NCBI RefSeq assembly: GCF_900163645.1
Contig: NZ_FUKM01000057.1
Coordinates: 248,001-312,000, forward strand
DNA length: 64,000 nt
Source: Halomonas citrativorans
GTDB lineage: Bacteria; Pseudomonadota; Gammaproteobacteria; Pseudomonadales; Halomonadaceae
Direction of reading: 5' to 3'
The position numbers and the translations under genes were made by a program. Positions 25,970-34,967 of the stretch are shown one piece after another. The notes below the pieces were generated by a model, which saw nothing but the letters and a program-made list of their open reading frames with translations, was not told the origin of the DNA and searched no databases. Within the stretch, counting starts at the first letter, position 1. The number at the start of each line of letters is the position of its first letter.

Positions 25970-26941
25970 CTAGTGCCGGTAGCCGTCGATAATGTCATCC
26001 GCGATGATCGCCAGAGCGCTGACGCTGGCGGCGGTGACATACCAGGCTTCGGGGTCGACAAAGACCACCCGGTCATTTCGCCAGGCGTTAGTTTGGCGTA
26101 ATAGGGGGTTGGCCAGGCTGTCGGTACTCATGGTGGGCCGGTGCTCCATTACGGCAGTACGATCCACGACATAGATGATGTCGGGGTCGGCCTGCTGGAT
26201 GAATTCGCTAGAAACCGGCTGGCCGTGCAGGCCGGTATCGATGTCGGGAGCGGCGGGGGCAACGCCGAATTCAGTGAAGATGAAGCCGTAGCGTGACTGC
26301 ACGCCAAAGGAGTGGAAGGCCCCATTATTATGCAGCAGGATAAGGGCTTTCTCAGGGCGGCCTTGGGTAACACGCCGGACCTCCTCGACGGTATGAACCA
26401 GCTCGGCTGCCCGCTGACGGGCCAATTTCTGTTTGCCAAAGATCTGCCCAAGATCCATGAGATGATCCATGACAAAGTCAATGTGGTTGGTCTGACTGTT
26501 GCGGTAATCCACGTCAAAGTGCAGCGTGGGTGCGATCTGAGTCAGCTCGTTATAGTCGTTGGCCTGTAACGACGTCATAAGAATGAGGTCAGGGTTAGCG
26601 CGATGCACTCGCTCAAGGTTAGGGCGTACGATAGCGCCCAGATCTTCAATCGTCGGGTCGTCTCGATACTTCTCCAGAAAATGGGGAATAAAGTCCTTTG
26701 GCATGCCCACCACCGGAACGTCCAACTGATCCAGAAAATCGACTTCATTCATGTCTAATGCCGCTACCCGGTGTGGACGGTGATCGATCACGGTGCTTCC
26801 CAGCGCGTGGTGAATCGTGATCGGTGTTATGGCCTCCTGTGCGGACATATTGTTGGCTGAGGGCTGATCGCACCCTTGTAGCAACGCCACCAAGGCGAGT
26901 GGGAGAAGGCGTGCCAAGCGGTTGTTTAGAGATCGTTTCAT
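25970..26941 (-). CDS. Siderophore ABC transporter substrate-binding lipoprotein (CeuE/YclQ/FatB-like)
   Basis: A periplasmic ferric-siderophore binding protein, 323 residues. A lipobox LLQG-C near residue 24 marks it as a lipoprotein. Family features of the CeuE/YclQ/FatB group are visible: HRVAALDMNEVDFLDQL, NPDLILMTS, the LHGQPVSSEFIQQADPD region and VDPEAWYVTAAS near the end. The group is known for tetradentate catecholate and anguibactin- or petrobactin-type ligands, but the ligand here is inferred only by family. It overlaps the ATPase gene upstream by four bases. Confidence 0.88.
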   Translation of the reverse strand: MKRSLNNRLARLLPLALVALLQGCDQPSANNMSAQEAITPITIHHALGSTVIDHRPHRVAALDMNEVDFLDQLDVPVVGMPKDFIPHFLEKYRDDPTIEDLGAIVRPNLERVHRANPDLILMTSLQANDYNELTQIAPTLHFDVDYRNSQTNHIDFVMDHLMDLGQIFGKQKLARQRAAELVHTVEEVRRVTQGRPEKALILLHNNGAFHSFGVQSRYGFIFTEFGVAPAAPDIDTGLHGQPVSSEFIQQADPDIIYVVDRTAVMEHRPTMSTDSLANPLLRQTNAWRNDRVVFVDPEAWYVTAASVSALAIIADDIIDGYRH

Positions 26942-27714
26942 TCCAGGTTTCCTGAGGGCTTGAAGTAATTACATAGATAACCGCGTTCGTTATGGGCGAT
27001 GTCGAACTTCAGTCCGTAAAGCTCACTCAAGCGCCGTTCGGTGATGACGTCGGTGACGTTGCCATCGCAGTGCACTTCCCCATCCTTCATGGCGACGATG
27101 TAATCGGAGTAGTTGGCGGCAAAGTTGATGTCATGAACGACCAGGATGACCGTTCGTCCATGCTCGTCGCAGAGACGGCGAAGAGCCTGCATGATCTGAA
27201 CGGCATGTTTGATATCGAGGTTATTCAGTGGCTCGTCGAGCAGCAGGTAATCGGTTTGCTGTGCAATGGTCATGGCCAGGAACGCCATCTGGCGTTGGCC
27301 GCCGCTGAGCTCGTTCAGATAAGCACCGCGTAGTGCCGTCAGCGATAGAAACGACAGGGCGTCGTCAATCACACGATGGTCGTGCCGAGTGAGTGTGCCA
27401 CGGCTATAGGGAAAGCGGCCAAAGGCGACCAACTCCTCGACGGTCAGGCGTAGGTTGAACTCAGGCGTCTGGCGTAGCGTGGCCACCTGCCTGGCATACT
27501 CGCTGATGGGAATGCGCGTTACCTGGGAGCCGTCGAGTCGAATATCCCCCCGAGAGGGCTTAAGTAGTCTCGCGAGCATCATCAGAAGCGTCGTCTTACC
27601 CGCGCCGTTGGGGCCCACCAGGGACGTCAACTGACCTGATGGAAAGCAGAGATTGATCGCCGATAGCACCGAACGGTCGCCGTAGGTTTTATGAAGGTCT
27701 TGAACCGTGATCAT
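26938..27714 (-). CDS. Ferric-siderophore ABC transporter ATP-binding protein (FecE-like)
   Basis: A 258-residue FecE/FepC-type ATPase. Walker A is GPNGAGKT, the signature LSGGQRQMAFLAM, Walker B YLLLDEPLNNLD and the switch VVHDIN. The true start is the ATG at 27714 (MITVQDLHK); the frame stays open far upstream inside the permease gene but that part is not coding. It overlaps the permease gene before it and the binding-protein gene after it by four bases each, so the four importer genes are translationally coupled. Confidence 0.92.
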   Translation of the reverse strand: MITVQDLHKTYGDRSVLSAINLCFPSGQLTSLVGPNGAGKTTLLMMLARLLKPSRGDIRLDGSQVTRIPISEYARQVATLRQTPEFNLRLTVEELVAFGRFPYSRGTLTRHDHRVIDDALSFLSLTALRGAYLNELSGGQRQMAFLAMTIAQQTDYLLLDEPLNNLDIKHAVQIMQALRRLCDEHGRTVILVVHDINFAANYSDYIVAMKDGEVHCDGNVTDVITERRLSELYGLKFDIAHNERGYLCNYFKPSGNLE

Positions 27715-28658
27715 GCTGCGCCTCGCGTACGCACCATCAGCGACAGGAAGTAAGCCCCACATACGAGGTTGACGAGGATGCCGACGGTGGTTGTGTAGTT
27801 GAAGAGATGTTCGACCAGCAGTTGGGCGAGGATGAAAAGGGCGATGGCGAGGGCACAACCCACCGGTAGCGTGACCCGATGACGGTAAGTGCCTGCAAGC
27901 GCATAGGCCGTATTGGCCACGAAAATGCCCATGAACGCCGTGGGGCCAAGCAGGCTGGTCGATACAGCCACCAGCGAGGCGATCAGAAAGAGCTGGTGTT
28001 GCACGCAGCGTCGATAATCGATGCCAAGTGACATGGCCTGCTCTCTGCCCAGCAAGAGCACATCTAGCATTGGGAGGCTTTTCAGTCCCACCAGACAAAT
28101 CGCGGCCACGATCAGTGTGGCGTATAGCAGTTGTGTGGTGCTGGCGTTACCGAAAGCGGCTTGGCTGTAACCCATCAGAATGGAAAACTCGCCTGGACTC
28201 ATTTTGAGCTGAACGAACTGTGTGAAAGTGGTAATGACCATTGTCAGTACCAGTCCTACCAGCAGCAGGAAATAGACATTGTCTCTGCCGTCTCTAAACA
28301 GCCATCGATGCAGCGTCCAGGAGTAGCCAAGCATCAGCAGGACCGAGAGTGCGGCGTTGCCATGCTCGCCGAGCACCATCAGACTGTGGGTGCCCAGCAC
28401 CAGCATCAACAGGGCCTGAAACAGCAGATAGACGGCCTCATAGCCCATGATGGCAGGCGTTAATATCCGGTTACCGGTAAGGCTCTGAAACGTAATGGCG
28501 GACCAGGCGACACAAATGCCACCGATCACCATGGTGGCCAAGCGCTCAAGTCGTTTCGGTATCACATACTCGAAGTCGAAACCGGAGCGTACAAAGACAA
28601 AAGCGAGCGCAAGAGCGATCACGGCCGCCCAAACGGTGTGGCGAGCTTTGATAGTCAT
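27711..28658 (-). CDS. Ferric-siderophore ABC transporter permease (FecCD family, second)
   Basis: A FecCD-type permease of about 315 residues with roughly nine to ten hydrophobic helices. The coupling-region motif GREQAMSLGIDYR and the GPTAFMGIFVANTAYAL segment are typical. The ATG at 28658 has GAGGG six bases upstream and overlaps the preceding permease's TGA stop by one base (TGATG). It should form a heterodimer with that protein. Confidence 0.9.
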   Translation of the reverse strand: MTIKARHTVWAAVIALALAFVFVRSGFDFEYVIPKRLERLATMVIGGICVAWSAITFQSLTGNRILTPAIMGYEAVYLLFQALLMLVLGTHSLMVLGEHGNAALSVLLMLGYSWTLHRWLFRDGRDNVYFLLLVGLVLTMVITTFTQFVQLKMSPGEFSILMGYSQAAFGNASTTQLLYATLIVAAICLVGLKSLPMLDVLLLGREQAMSLGIDYRRCVQHQLFLIASLVAVSTSLLGPTAFMGIFVANTAYALAGTYRHRVTLPVGCALAIALFILAQLLVEHLFNYTTTVGILVNLVCGAYFLSLMVRTRGAA

Positions 28659-29602
28659 CACTGTGCCCTCCTGACAATCAGGATCAGAAACAGCACGCCT
28701 CCGACACAAGCCGACGTTAAGCCGATGGGCACTTCAAAGGGATAGATCAGCAGGCGTCCCGCAATGTCGCAGACCAGCAGCAGTGTTGCCCCCGACAGTG
28801 CTACGGCGGGTAGGGTGCGAGCCAGGTTATCGCCGTAGTAGAGCGCTACCAGATTGGGAACCACTAATCCGACAAAGGGGATGGCGCCCACCGCGATGAC
28901 CGTGACCGAGACAGTAATGGCCACCAGCATCAGCCCAATGGCGGAGGTGACGAGATAGTTCACGCCTAAACTCGTCGCCATGTCTTCGCCCATGCCCAGC
29001 ACCGTGAAGCGATGAGCGTAGACGTAGGCGAGCACAACGACCGGCAGGATTAGGTAGATGATTTCGTAATGGCCCTGGACGATCTTTGAAAAATCTCCCA
29101 GCAGCCAGCCCTGCATGCTTTGCAGGATGTTATGGCGGTAGGCGTAGAACTCGGCTAGGGCGCTTAGCACGCCGCCGTACATCAAACCGATGACGGGAAC
29201 CAGTACCGTGTTGGTGAACTTGATGCGGCGAACGATAGCGATAAAGACAACATTCGCAGCGAAGCAGAAGAGCAGGGCTGCAAGCATTCGTGATCCAGCG
29301 CCAGCCGTAGGCATTAGAGACAGCGATACGAGAATGCCCAGTTTGGCGGCATCAAGCCCACCCGAGGTGGCGGGCTCCACGAACTTATTGCGCACGATAT
29401 GCTGCAAAATCACACCGCAAATCGCGAGGCCCACTCCGGTCAAGGACACCGTGATCAGGCGCGGCAGTCGGCTGGCCGTCAACGTCAACCAAGCATCATC
29501 TGACAGGGTGATAAGTTGGTACCCGCTTATCTGCCGCGCGCCTGTCAGTAATGACATCCCGCACAGCAATACAAACAGGAGAGGCAGATACACGCGCATC
29601 AC
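28658..29602 (-). CDS. Ferric-siderophore ABC transporter permease (FecCD family, first)
   Basis: A FecCD-type permease of 314 residues. Family motifs include RLPRLITVSLTGVGLAICGVI, ATSGGLDAAKLG, the coupling loop GEDMATSLGVNY and AIPFVGLVVPNL. It starts at 29602, overlapping the stop of the ABC half-transporter gene by four bases. That overlap ties the FecBCDE-like importer to the YbtPQ-like pair in one transcript. Confidence 0.9.
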   Translation of the reverse strand: MMRVYLPLLFVLLCGMSLLTGARQISGYQLITLSDDAWLTLTASRLPRLITVSLTGVGLAICGVILQHIVRNKFVEPATSGGLDAAKLGILVSLSLMPTAGAGSRMLAALLFCFAANVVFIAIVRRIKFTNTVLVPVIGLMYGGVLSALAEFYAYRHNILQSMQGWLLGDFSKIVQGHYEIIYLILPVVVLAYVYAHRFTVLGMGEDMATSLGVNYLVTSAIGLMLVAITVSVTVIAVGAIPFVGLVVPNLVALYYGDNLARTLPAVALSGATLLLVCDIAGRLLIYPFEVPIGLTSACVGGVLFLILIVRRAQ

Positions 29603-31359
29603 TGTGAGGTTTCTCCCGTTTTATCCGGGGTGATGCGCCACCCTTTGGTGGTTTGGCGTTGGTCAAGAAACGTGGCGTATCGCCCCTGCTGAGCGAGCAG
29701 TTCATCGGGCGCGCCTTGCTCAATGATGCGTCCGTCATCTAGCACGATGATCTGATCAGCCATGCTCACCGTAGAGAGTTGGTGGGCGATCACCAATAGC
29801 GTACGTTGGCCTCTCAGTCGCACCAGCGCCTGGGTAATGATGGCTTGATTTTCCGCATCCAGTGCGGCAGTCGCTTCATCCACCAGCAGAATGGGCGCAT
29901 TCTTAATGAGTGCTCGGGCGATGGCGATACGCTGCCGTTCGCCGCCGGAAAGGCGGGCGCCTCCCTCGCCCACTGGTGTGTCCAATCCTTGGGGCAGGCG
30001 TTCGACGATCTCGATGACACCGGCCAGACGCACGGCGTCCATCAGGTCGGCATCGCTGGCGTCGGGATGGCCAAAGCGAATATTGTCAGCAATGCTGCCG
30101 GCAAACAGGTAGCTCTCCTGGAAGATCTGGCTGACGTGATCCGCCAGCTGGGTACTAGACATATCGCGGACGTCCACGCCGCCGACGAGCACACTACCGT
30201 GATCTGCATCGAAAAATCTCGCGACCAGGCGCGCCAGAGTGGTCTTGCCTGAACCTGACTCACCGATCAATGCGGTCATGCTACCGGGCGTGATAGATAG
30301 GCTAACCCCGTTGAGCACGTCGGGCTCATGCGGCGCATAGCGAAAGCGGACGGCTCTCAATTCGATGGAGGCATCGCGCGGTGGCTGAGGGACCGTTGGC
30401 TCGGTTAGGGGGGCAGCGTCGAAAATCGCCTGGATCTCTTCGAGTTGCCCCCTTGCACTACGCAAAATGTCGCTGTGTTGAGCGATGTCCAGCAGCGGTT
30501 CGACGAACCGGCTTACCAGTACCAGCGCAATGATGACGCTTATAATGCTCGCTGCCGTCAGTGATCCTTCCAAAAGCGTATTGATCCACAGGGTTGTGAC
30601 GATCAGCAGCACGGCAAAGACTGTCTGCACTGCCCAGGCATTGAGCAGCGCCGAAAGTGCCGATAGGCAAGCCAGCCTTGTTCCCGAGCGGTGCTGTTGT
30701 TCCATGGCCTGTTCTAAGAAGCGTGTGCTGTGGTTGTTCCCACTAAAGGCGCGTAAGACTGTCTGGGCACTGGCGAACTCGACCATGCGCTGACTGGTAT
30801 CAGAAAAGTGTTGCTGGAAGGCCCTGTCGGCATGCTGGGCAAGCTTGGCGGTGAGTAATAAAACCCCCAAAAGTAGCGGCAGCGCGACCAGCGCCGCAAT
30901 GCCCAGCGGTGCATGCAACACCAATAGCGCGGCAAGGAGAACGATAGGCGTGACAAGCCCGCTGATCACCGGTGTAAAGACGTGAGCAGGAAGCTGGGCC
31001 ACCGCCATCATACCCTGCGTGGTTACATGGCTAAGGCGCGCGGTATTTGTCGCGGTAAACCAGCCAACCGGCAGATGGATCACGTGTTCGCCAAGGCGAT
31101 GGCGGCCCGACTGCAAGATGGCGACGCCGACACGGACGCCTGCCTGCTCCACGTGCCATCGCACTCCCCAACAGATTAGGATGCCGAAAAGCAGCACTAC
31201 TAGCCATGTGGTGGCCACACTGAGTTGGCCAATCAGGAGGTAATAGAGAAGAGGGATAAGGGCCAAGATGGTCAGACCGCTTAGCACACCATAGACAGTG
31301 ACCAGACCGAGATAGCGACGCAAGAGCGCGGTGTCTTCGCCAAGCAGTTGATTGAGCAT
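29599..31359 (-). CDS. ABC half-transporter, fused permease/ATPase (YbtQ-like)
   Basis: A fused membrane and ATPase protein of about 586 residues. Five to six helices fill the first 300 residues; the ATPase domain has Walker A GESGSGKT, signature LSGGERQRIAIARAL, Walker B ILLVDEATAALD and a switch HQLST. It pairs with the next gene as a heterodimer. The fold is that of exporters, but paired half-transporters of this type in siderophore loci (YbtPQ, IrtAB) import or process ferric siderophores. The ATG at 31359 is used here; a GTG three codons earlier (31368) is possible. Confidence 0.85.
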   Translation of the reverse strand: MLNQLLGEDTALLRRYLGLVTVYGVLSGLTILALIPLLYYLLIGQLSVATTWLVVLLFGILICWGVRWHVEQAGVRVGVAILQSGRHRLGEHVIHLPVGWFTATNTARLSHVTTQGMMAVAQLPAHVFTPVISGLVTPIVLLAALLVLHAPLGIAALVALPLLLGVLLLTAKLAQHADRAFQQHFSDTSQRMVEFASAQTVLRAFSGNNHSTRFLEQAMEQQHRSGTRLACLSALSALLNAWAVQTVFAVLLIVTTLWINTLLEGSLTAASIISVIIALVLVSRFVEPLLDIAQHSDILRSARGQLEEIQAIFDAAPLTEPTVPQPPRDASIELRAVRFRYAPHEPDVLNGVSLSITPGSMTALIGESGSGKTTLARLVARFFDADHGSVLVGGVDVRDMSSTQLADHVSQIFQESYLFAGSIADNIRFGHPDASDADLMDAVRLAGVIEIVERLPQGLDTPVGEGGARLSGGERQRIAIARALIKNAPILLVDEATAALDAENQAIITQALVRLRGQRTLLVIAHQLSTVSMADQIIVLDDGRIIEQGAPDELLAQQGRYATFLDQRQTTKGWRITPDKTGETSQ

Positions 31360-31361
31360 TT

Positions 31362-33164
31362 TCAGCACGCTGCCACCTTCGATTCCAGTGAGTTTGTTTT
31401 CTCTTCCAGTGCCCAAAGGCGAGCATAAAGGTCATTGCTGGCCAGTAGCTGGTCGTGATTGCCTTGCTCAGCAACCGTGCCGCCATCGAGTACCAGAATA
31501 TGGTCGGCGTGGATGATCGACTTTAGGTGATGCGAAATAATCACAAGCGTCCGCCCCCGGGTTAAACGCGACAGAGCCTGCTGGATGGCCAGCTCATTGC
31601 TGGCGTCAACCGCTGCTGTCGGCTCGTCCAGCACCAATAGAGGCGGATCAAGTAACATGGCGCGGGCAATACTGACGCGCTGTTGCTCGCCACCTGACAG
31701 TTGAATATCCTCGCCAACCATCGATCGATAGCCGTTAGGGAGTGCGGCGATACGTTCGTGAATATTCGCCGCGCGAGCGGCATCCTCGATTTCCTGTTGG
31801 CTGGCCGAAGGGCGGCCCAACGCAATGTTGTCTCGAATGCTGGCATGGATCAGACGCACGTCCTGCAGAACAAAACCAATCCGCTGGTAGAGCGTTGACA
31901 TCTCAAGATGGCGCAGATCCACCCCGCCTAACGTAATGCGCCCATGGGTGGGGTCAAAAAAGCGCAGCATCAGGCGTGCCAGGGTGGATTTGCCTGCCCC
32001 CGAAGGGCCAACAATCGCCGTAACGCTGCCAGGTGCAAGAGTAAAGTGCAGGTTCGATAGCCCGTTTTGGGCATTGTTATAGACGTAACTGACATTTTCA
32101 AAGCGAACTTCATGATCGTTGGGGAGCTGGCACTCACTGGAGGGGATTGATGGCAATACCGGCGTTTCAAGCAGTGCCATGACGCGTTGGGCGGCGCCAA
32201 CGGCACTGCCTAAGTCGTGCAGCAAGGTATGCAGCAGCAGTAACGGAGCACAGATACCGGGGGCTACTAGAATGAATGGCAACAGATCGACCGGTTCTGA
32301 CCAGCCGTTGGCGACGCAAAATATGCCAACCGTGAGCGCCAGTCCCAATATCGTCACCGTTGTCACCATCGCATGAACATGTGCCATAGAAGCGACCAGA
32401 GGGCGGGTAAATTGCTCAAATGCATGGGCAAAGCTATCCACTGCTGCTTGGTAGCCACGATAGGCTTGTCCGGTCGTACCGAAGGCCTTGACGACGGGAA
32501 TGCCGCAGACAAATTCATTAATGGCGTTATTCATGCGCTCAAGCTGGGCAATAAACTCACCCATATTGGCTTTGCTGGCTTGCATGAGTCGGCGCAGGAA
32601 AAGAAAGAAACCGGGAAGAGGCAGTAACGTAATAACGGCGATTTTCCAATCCAGCATGATCAGGTAGACCACCGAGATCAGTAAGGCGCCAAACGCGCGT
32701 CCTACCGCCGTGTAAAAGTGCGCGGTCAGGCTGTGCAGCGTCGCAATATCGTCTTGCATCGCCTGTTTTACGTCGCCGGATGCGCGGCTGGTAAACCAGC
32801 CAAGCGGTGCTTGGGACAAGCGTCGCATAACAGCCAAGCGTAGCTGGTAGGTGAGTTTGTTATCCGCCAGGTGCGCTACCAGCTCGCCGAGAAACATGCA
32901 CCCCATGCCGACAAAGAGGCTCACGATGCTGGCTGCTACCACCCAGCCGATTTCACGCATGCTGGCGGTTGATAACTCCCAGGCGGCGCCTGGATCAGAC
33001 ACAAGAATCTTGGCGATATGTGCCATACCGGCAAGCGGCACCATCGTTAATATCGTGCCGATGCCCGCCAGCATTGCCGCGGCAAAAAGCCGTGTGCGTA
33101 TAGGGGCCAACACTTGGCTGATGGGGCTCTTACCTTGGGATCTCGATGTATCGTGCGTGCTCAT
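31362..33164 (-). CDS. ABC half-transporter, fused permease/ATPase (YbtP-like)
   Basis: The partner half-transporter, 600 residues, first gene of the siderophore locus. The membrane domain covers residues about 20-320; the ATPase has Walker A GPSGAGKST, signature LSGGEQQRVSIARAM, Walker B LLVLDEPTAAVD and switch histidines in ISHHL. It stops two bases before the next gene starts. Its promoter lies in the divergent region shared with the TetR gene, which carries clear operator-like repeats, so the whole locus is probably under that regulator and perhaps iron control. Confidence 0.85.
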   Translation of the reverse strand: MSTHDTSRSQGKSPISQVLAPIRTRLFAAAMLAGIGTILTMVPLAGMAHIAKILVSDPGAAWELSTASMREIGWVVAASIVSLFVGMGCMFLGELVAHLADNKLTYQLRLAVMRRLSQAPLGWFTSRASGDVKQAMQDDIATLHSLTAHFYTAVGRAFGALLISVVYLIMLDWKIAVITLLPLPGFFLFLRRLMQASKANMGEFIAQLERMNNAINEFVCGIPVVKAFGTTGQAYRGYQAAVDSFAHAFEQFTRPLVASMAHVHAMVTTVTILGLALTVGIFCVANGWSEPVDLLPFILVAPGICAPLLLLHTLLHDLGSAVGAAQRVMALLETPVLPSIPSSECQLPNDHEVRFENVSYVYNNAQNGLSNLHFTLAPGSVTAIVGPSGAGKSTLARLMLRFFDPTHGRITLGGVDLRHLEMSTLYQRIGFVLQDVRLIHASIRDNIALGRPSASQQEIEDAARAANIHERIAALPNGYRSMVGEDIQLSGGEQQRVSIARAMLLDPPLLVLDEPTAAVDASNELAIQQALSRLTRGRTLVIISHHLKSIIHADHILVLDGGTVAEQGNHDQLLASNDLYARLWALEEKTNSLESKVAAC

Positions 33165-33255
33165 GAAGCGTTATGACTCGGCCATAGGGGATTATCGAAC
33201 CTGCATAGCAGTAGTTTGTAACGAGAATTAGTCGCGTTTAAATAGGCTAATAGAT

Positions 33256-33310
33256 AATTAGTTTCATGGCAATAAACTAATTAATATAATTGCATGCCAA
33301 TCAACTAATT
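33256..33310. promoter_or_regulatory. Operator-like repeats in the siderophore/TetR divergent promoter
   Basis: A perfect inverted repeat AATTAGTTT/AAACTAATT (33256-33264, 33274-33282) is followed by a direct repeat: CATGGCAATAAACTAATT (33265-33282) and CATGCCAATCAACTAATT (33293-33310) match at 16 of 18 bases, 28 bp apart. This is the expected kind of site for a TetR-family dimer. A Fur-like match at 33253 is weak. Confidence 0.55.
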
Positions 33311-33365
33311 GACCCTAAAGTGAGTGAGTGGCTAGATAAGGAACGTCAGCGATTAAGGATGCAAT

Positions 33366-33983
33366 ATGACCACGCAACAGCCAGTTAAAGCACGCGGGCG
33401 GCCGCCTACCATCACGCTTGAGCGTATTGCGAATGCGGGTATCGAAATCGGCCTACCCAACATCACCTTTGTCGGGGTGGCCAGCGCGCTAGGCATCAGC
33501 CATATGGCGCTTTATAAGCATGTGCCCAATTTAAAGGCGCTGAAATGCTTAGTGGCCGAAGAAATATTTCAACGTTGGAATATTCCACGAGCTTCCAATG
33601 ATGCGCCCGGGGAATTGAAAGAGTATCTATCCACTTTTGCCGCATCGATAAGCGAGTTTGTCAAAGCTCACCCAGGATTAACGCCCTATGTGATCCGTCG
33701 CTTGGCTGCCACTCAGCCCATGATTGAAAAAATTCGTGCACATCAAAACCATATTGCTGAGGTTTATGATATCTCCCAGGAGCAAGCTCGCTGGCTTCTG
33801 GCGACTATAGCTTTTCAATGCTTTTCCGTCGCCGATACGATTTATTCGGTAGTGGGGAAAGAGCCTGTCGAGGGGGCGAGCCGCGGCCTGGAGGAGGCCG
33901 AAATGGAGGCGGAATTAGAGGAAGGTATGCGAGCGCTTATTACTGGTGCGCTAGTAATACTGAACGAGCGCTCACGTGGATAG
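33366..33983 (+). CDS. TetR-family transcriptional regulator
   Basis: A 205-residue TetR-type regulator. The N-terminal helix-turn-helix covers residues about 18-62 (RIANAGIEIGLPNITFVGVASALGISHMALYKHV). The C-terminal ligand domain is not assignable to a known effector class; it has an acidic stretch EEAEMEAELEEG near the end. It is divergent from the siderophore locus, with repeated operator-like DNA between, so a role in controlling siderophore uptake is inferred. Confidence 0.85.
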   Translation: MTTQQPVKARGRPPTITLERIANAGIEIGLPNITFVGVASALGISHMALYKHVPNLKALKCLVAEEIFQRWNIPRASNDAPGELKEYLSTFAASISEFVKAHPGLTPYVIRRLAATQPMIEKIRAHQNHIAEVYDISQEQARWLLATIAFQCFSVADTIYSVVGKEPVEGASRGLEEAEMEAELEEGMRALITGALVILNERSRG

Positions 33984-34046
33984 GGCCTTTATAAAAGCGT
34001 GCGTCTTCGTCGTTGCAAGTGGCGCCCTGGTCTGGCGTTTAGCCTT

Positions 34047-34967
34047 TCAAAACAATGAAGGCGGCTCCATCGGCGCCTGCCGCGCCCGGCGGCGCTTCAG
34101 CATTTGGGTAATCAGCCCGTAGCGCGGCCCGCCCAAAAAGGCCAGTATCAGAAATACGCCGGTCATTACCGCCATCATGCCACCGATGGAGACGTTGAAA
34201 TGCACCGCGAGGAAATAGCCGGAAATGCTCGAGGCGATCGAGATCAGCGCGCCGAAAATGAACATCATCCACAGGCGGTCAGTCAGCAAATAGGCGGCGG
34301 AGGCGGGAACAATGGCAAAGGCGATGAACAGCACCGCCCCCACGGCGTCGAAGGCCGCCACGGCGGTGGAGCTGGTCAGCATCAAAAGTACATAGAACAG
34401 GATCGTCGGCATGAAGCCAAAGGTTTTGGCCAGCGCGGGATCGAAGGTGGCGAGCTTCAGCTCTTTATAGAAGAGCCCGATAAACGCGTAGTTGAGCAGC
34501 GTCATTACGCTCATCGAGACCAGCGCCTGGGGAATCGGCAGGCCGAAAAGCTCGACGGTATCCAGCCAGACAAACCCGATTTCACCCAACAGCACGGTGT
34601 GGGTGTCGATATGCACGTCGTGGGCGTAGATATTGAGTAGTAACACGCCAATGGAGAAGAGTGCTGGGAACACCAGTCCGATGGCGGCGTCCTGCTTCAC
34701 CCGCTTGGTATTGGCCAGCGCCTCGGTGAGAAATACTGTCAAAAGCCCGGTCAGCGCGGCGCCGATGAGCTGCACCGGCCCGCTCTGCTGCTTGGTCAGT
34801 ATCCAGACGATCACGATGCCGAACACGATCGAATGGCTGATGGCATCCGACAGCATGCTGTTGCCGCGCAGCACCAAAAACGTGCCCACCGCTGATGAGG
34901 CGATACCCACCATGGCGCCGACCAGAATGATGGGAAGCGCGGTACTGTTGAGAAGCTCTGCGATCAT
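34047..34967 (-). CDS. Metal ABC transporter permease (TroD/MntD-like)
   Basis: An ABC-3 family permease of 306 residues for divalent metal import. Typical motifs are SSAVGTFLVLRGNSMLSDAISHS near the N-terminus and DAVGAVLFIAFAIVPASAAYLL in the second half. It is the last gene of a four-gene operon and overlaps the other permease by four bases. Metal preference cannot be read from it; the binding protein suggests a TroA-type manganese/zinc/iron system. Confidence 0.88.
   Translation of the reverse strand: MIAELLNSTALPIILVGAMVGIASSAVGTFLVLRGNSMLSDAISHSIVFGIVIVWILTKQQSGPVQLIGAALTGLLTVFLTEALANTKRVKQDAAIGLVFPALFSIGVLLLNIYAHDVHIDTHTVLLGEIGFVWLDTVELFGLPIPQALVSMSVMTLLNYAFIGLFYKELKLATFDPALAKTFGFMPTILFYVLLMLTSSTAVAAFDAVGAVLFIAFAIVPASAAYLLTDRLWMMFIFGALISIASSISGYFLAVHFNVSIGGMMAVMTGVFLILAFLGGPRYGLITQMLKRRRARQAPMEPPSLF

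Noticed and set aside
27715-28098. N-terminal extension of the FecE-like ATPase frame
   Set aside because: It is an out-of-frame shadow of the upstream permease; the ATPase domain begins at MITVQDLHK.
33253-33271. Fur box upstream of the siderophore locus
   Set aside because: By eye it matches only about 11 of 19 consensus bases, and the same DNA is better explained by the TetR-type repeats.
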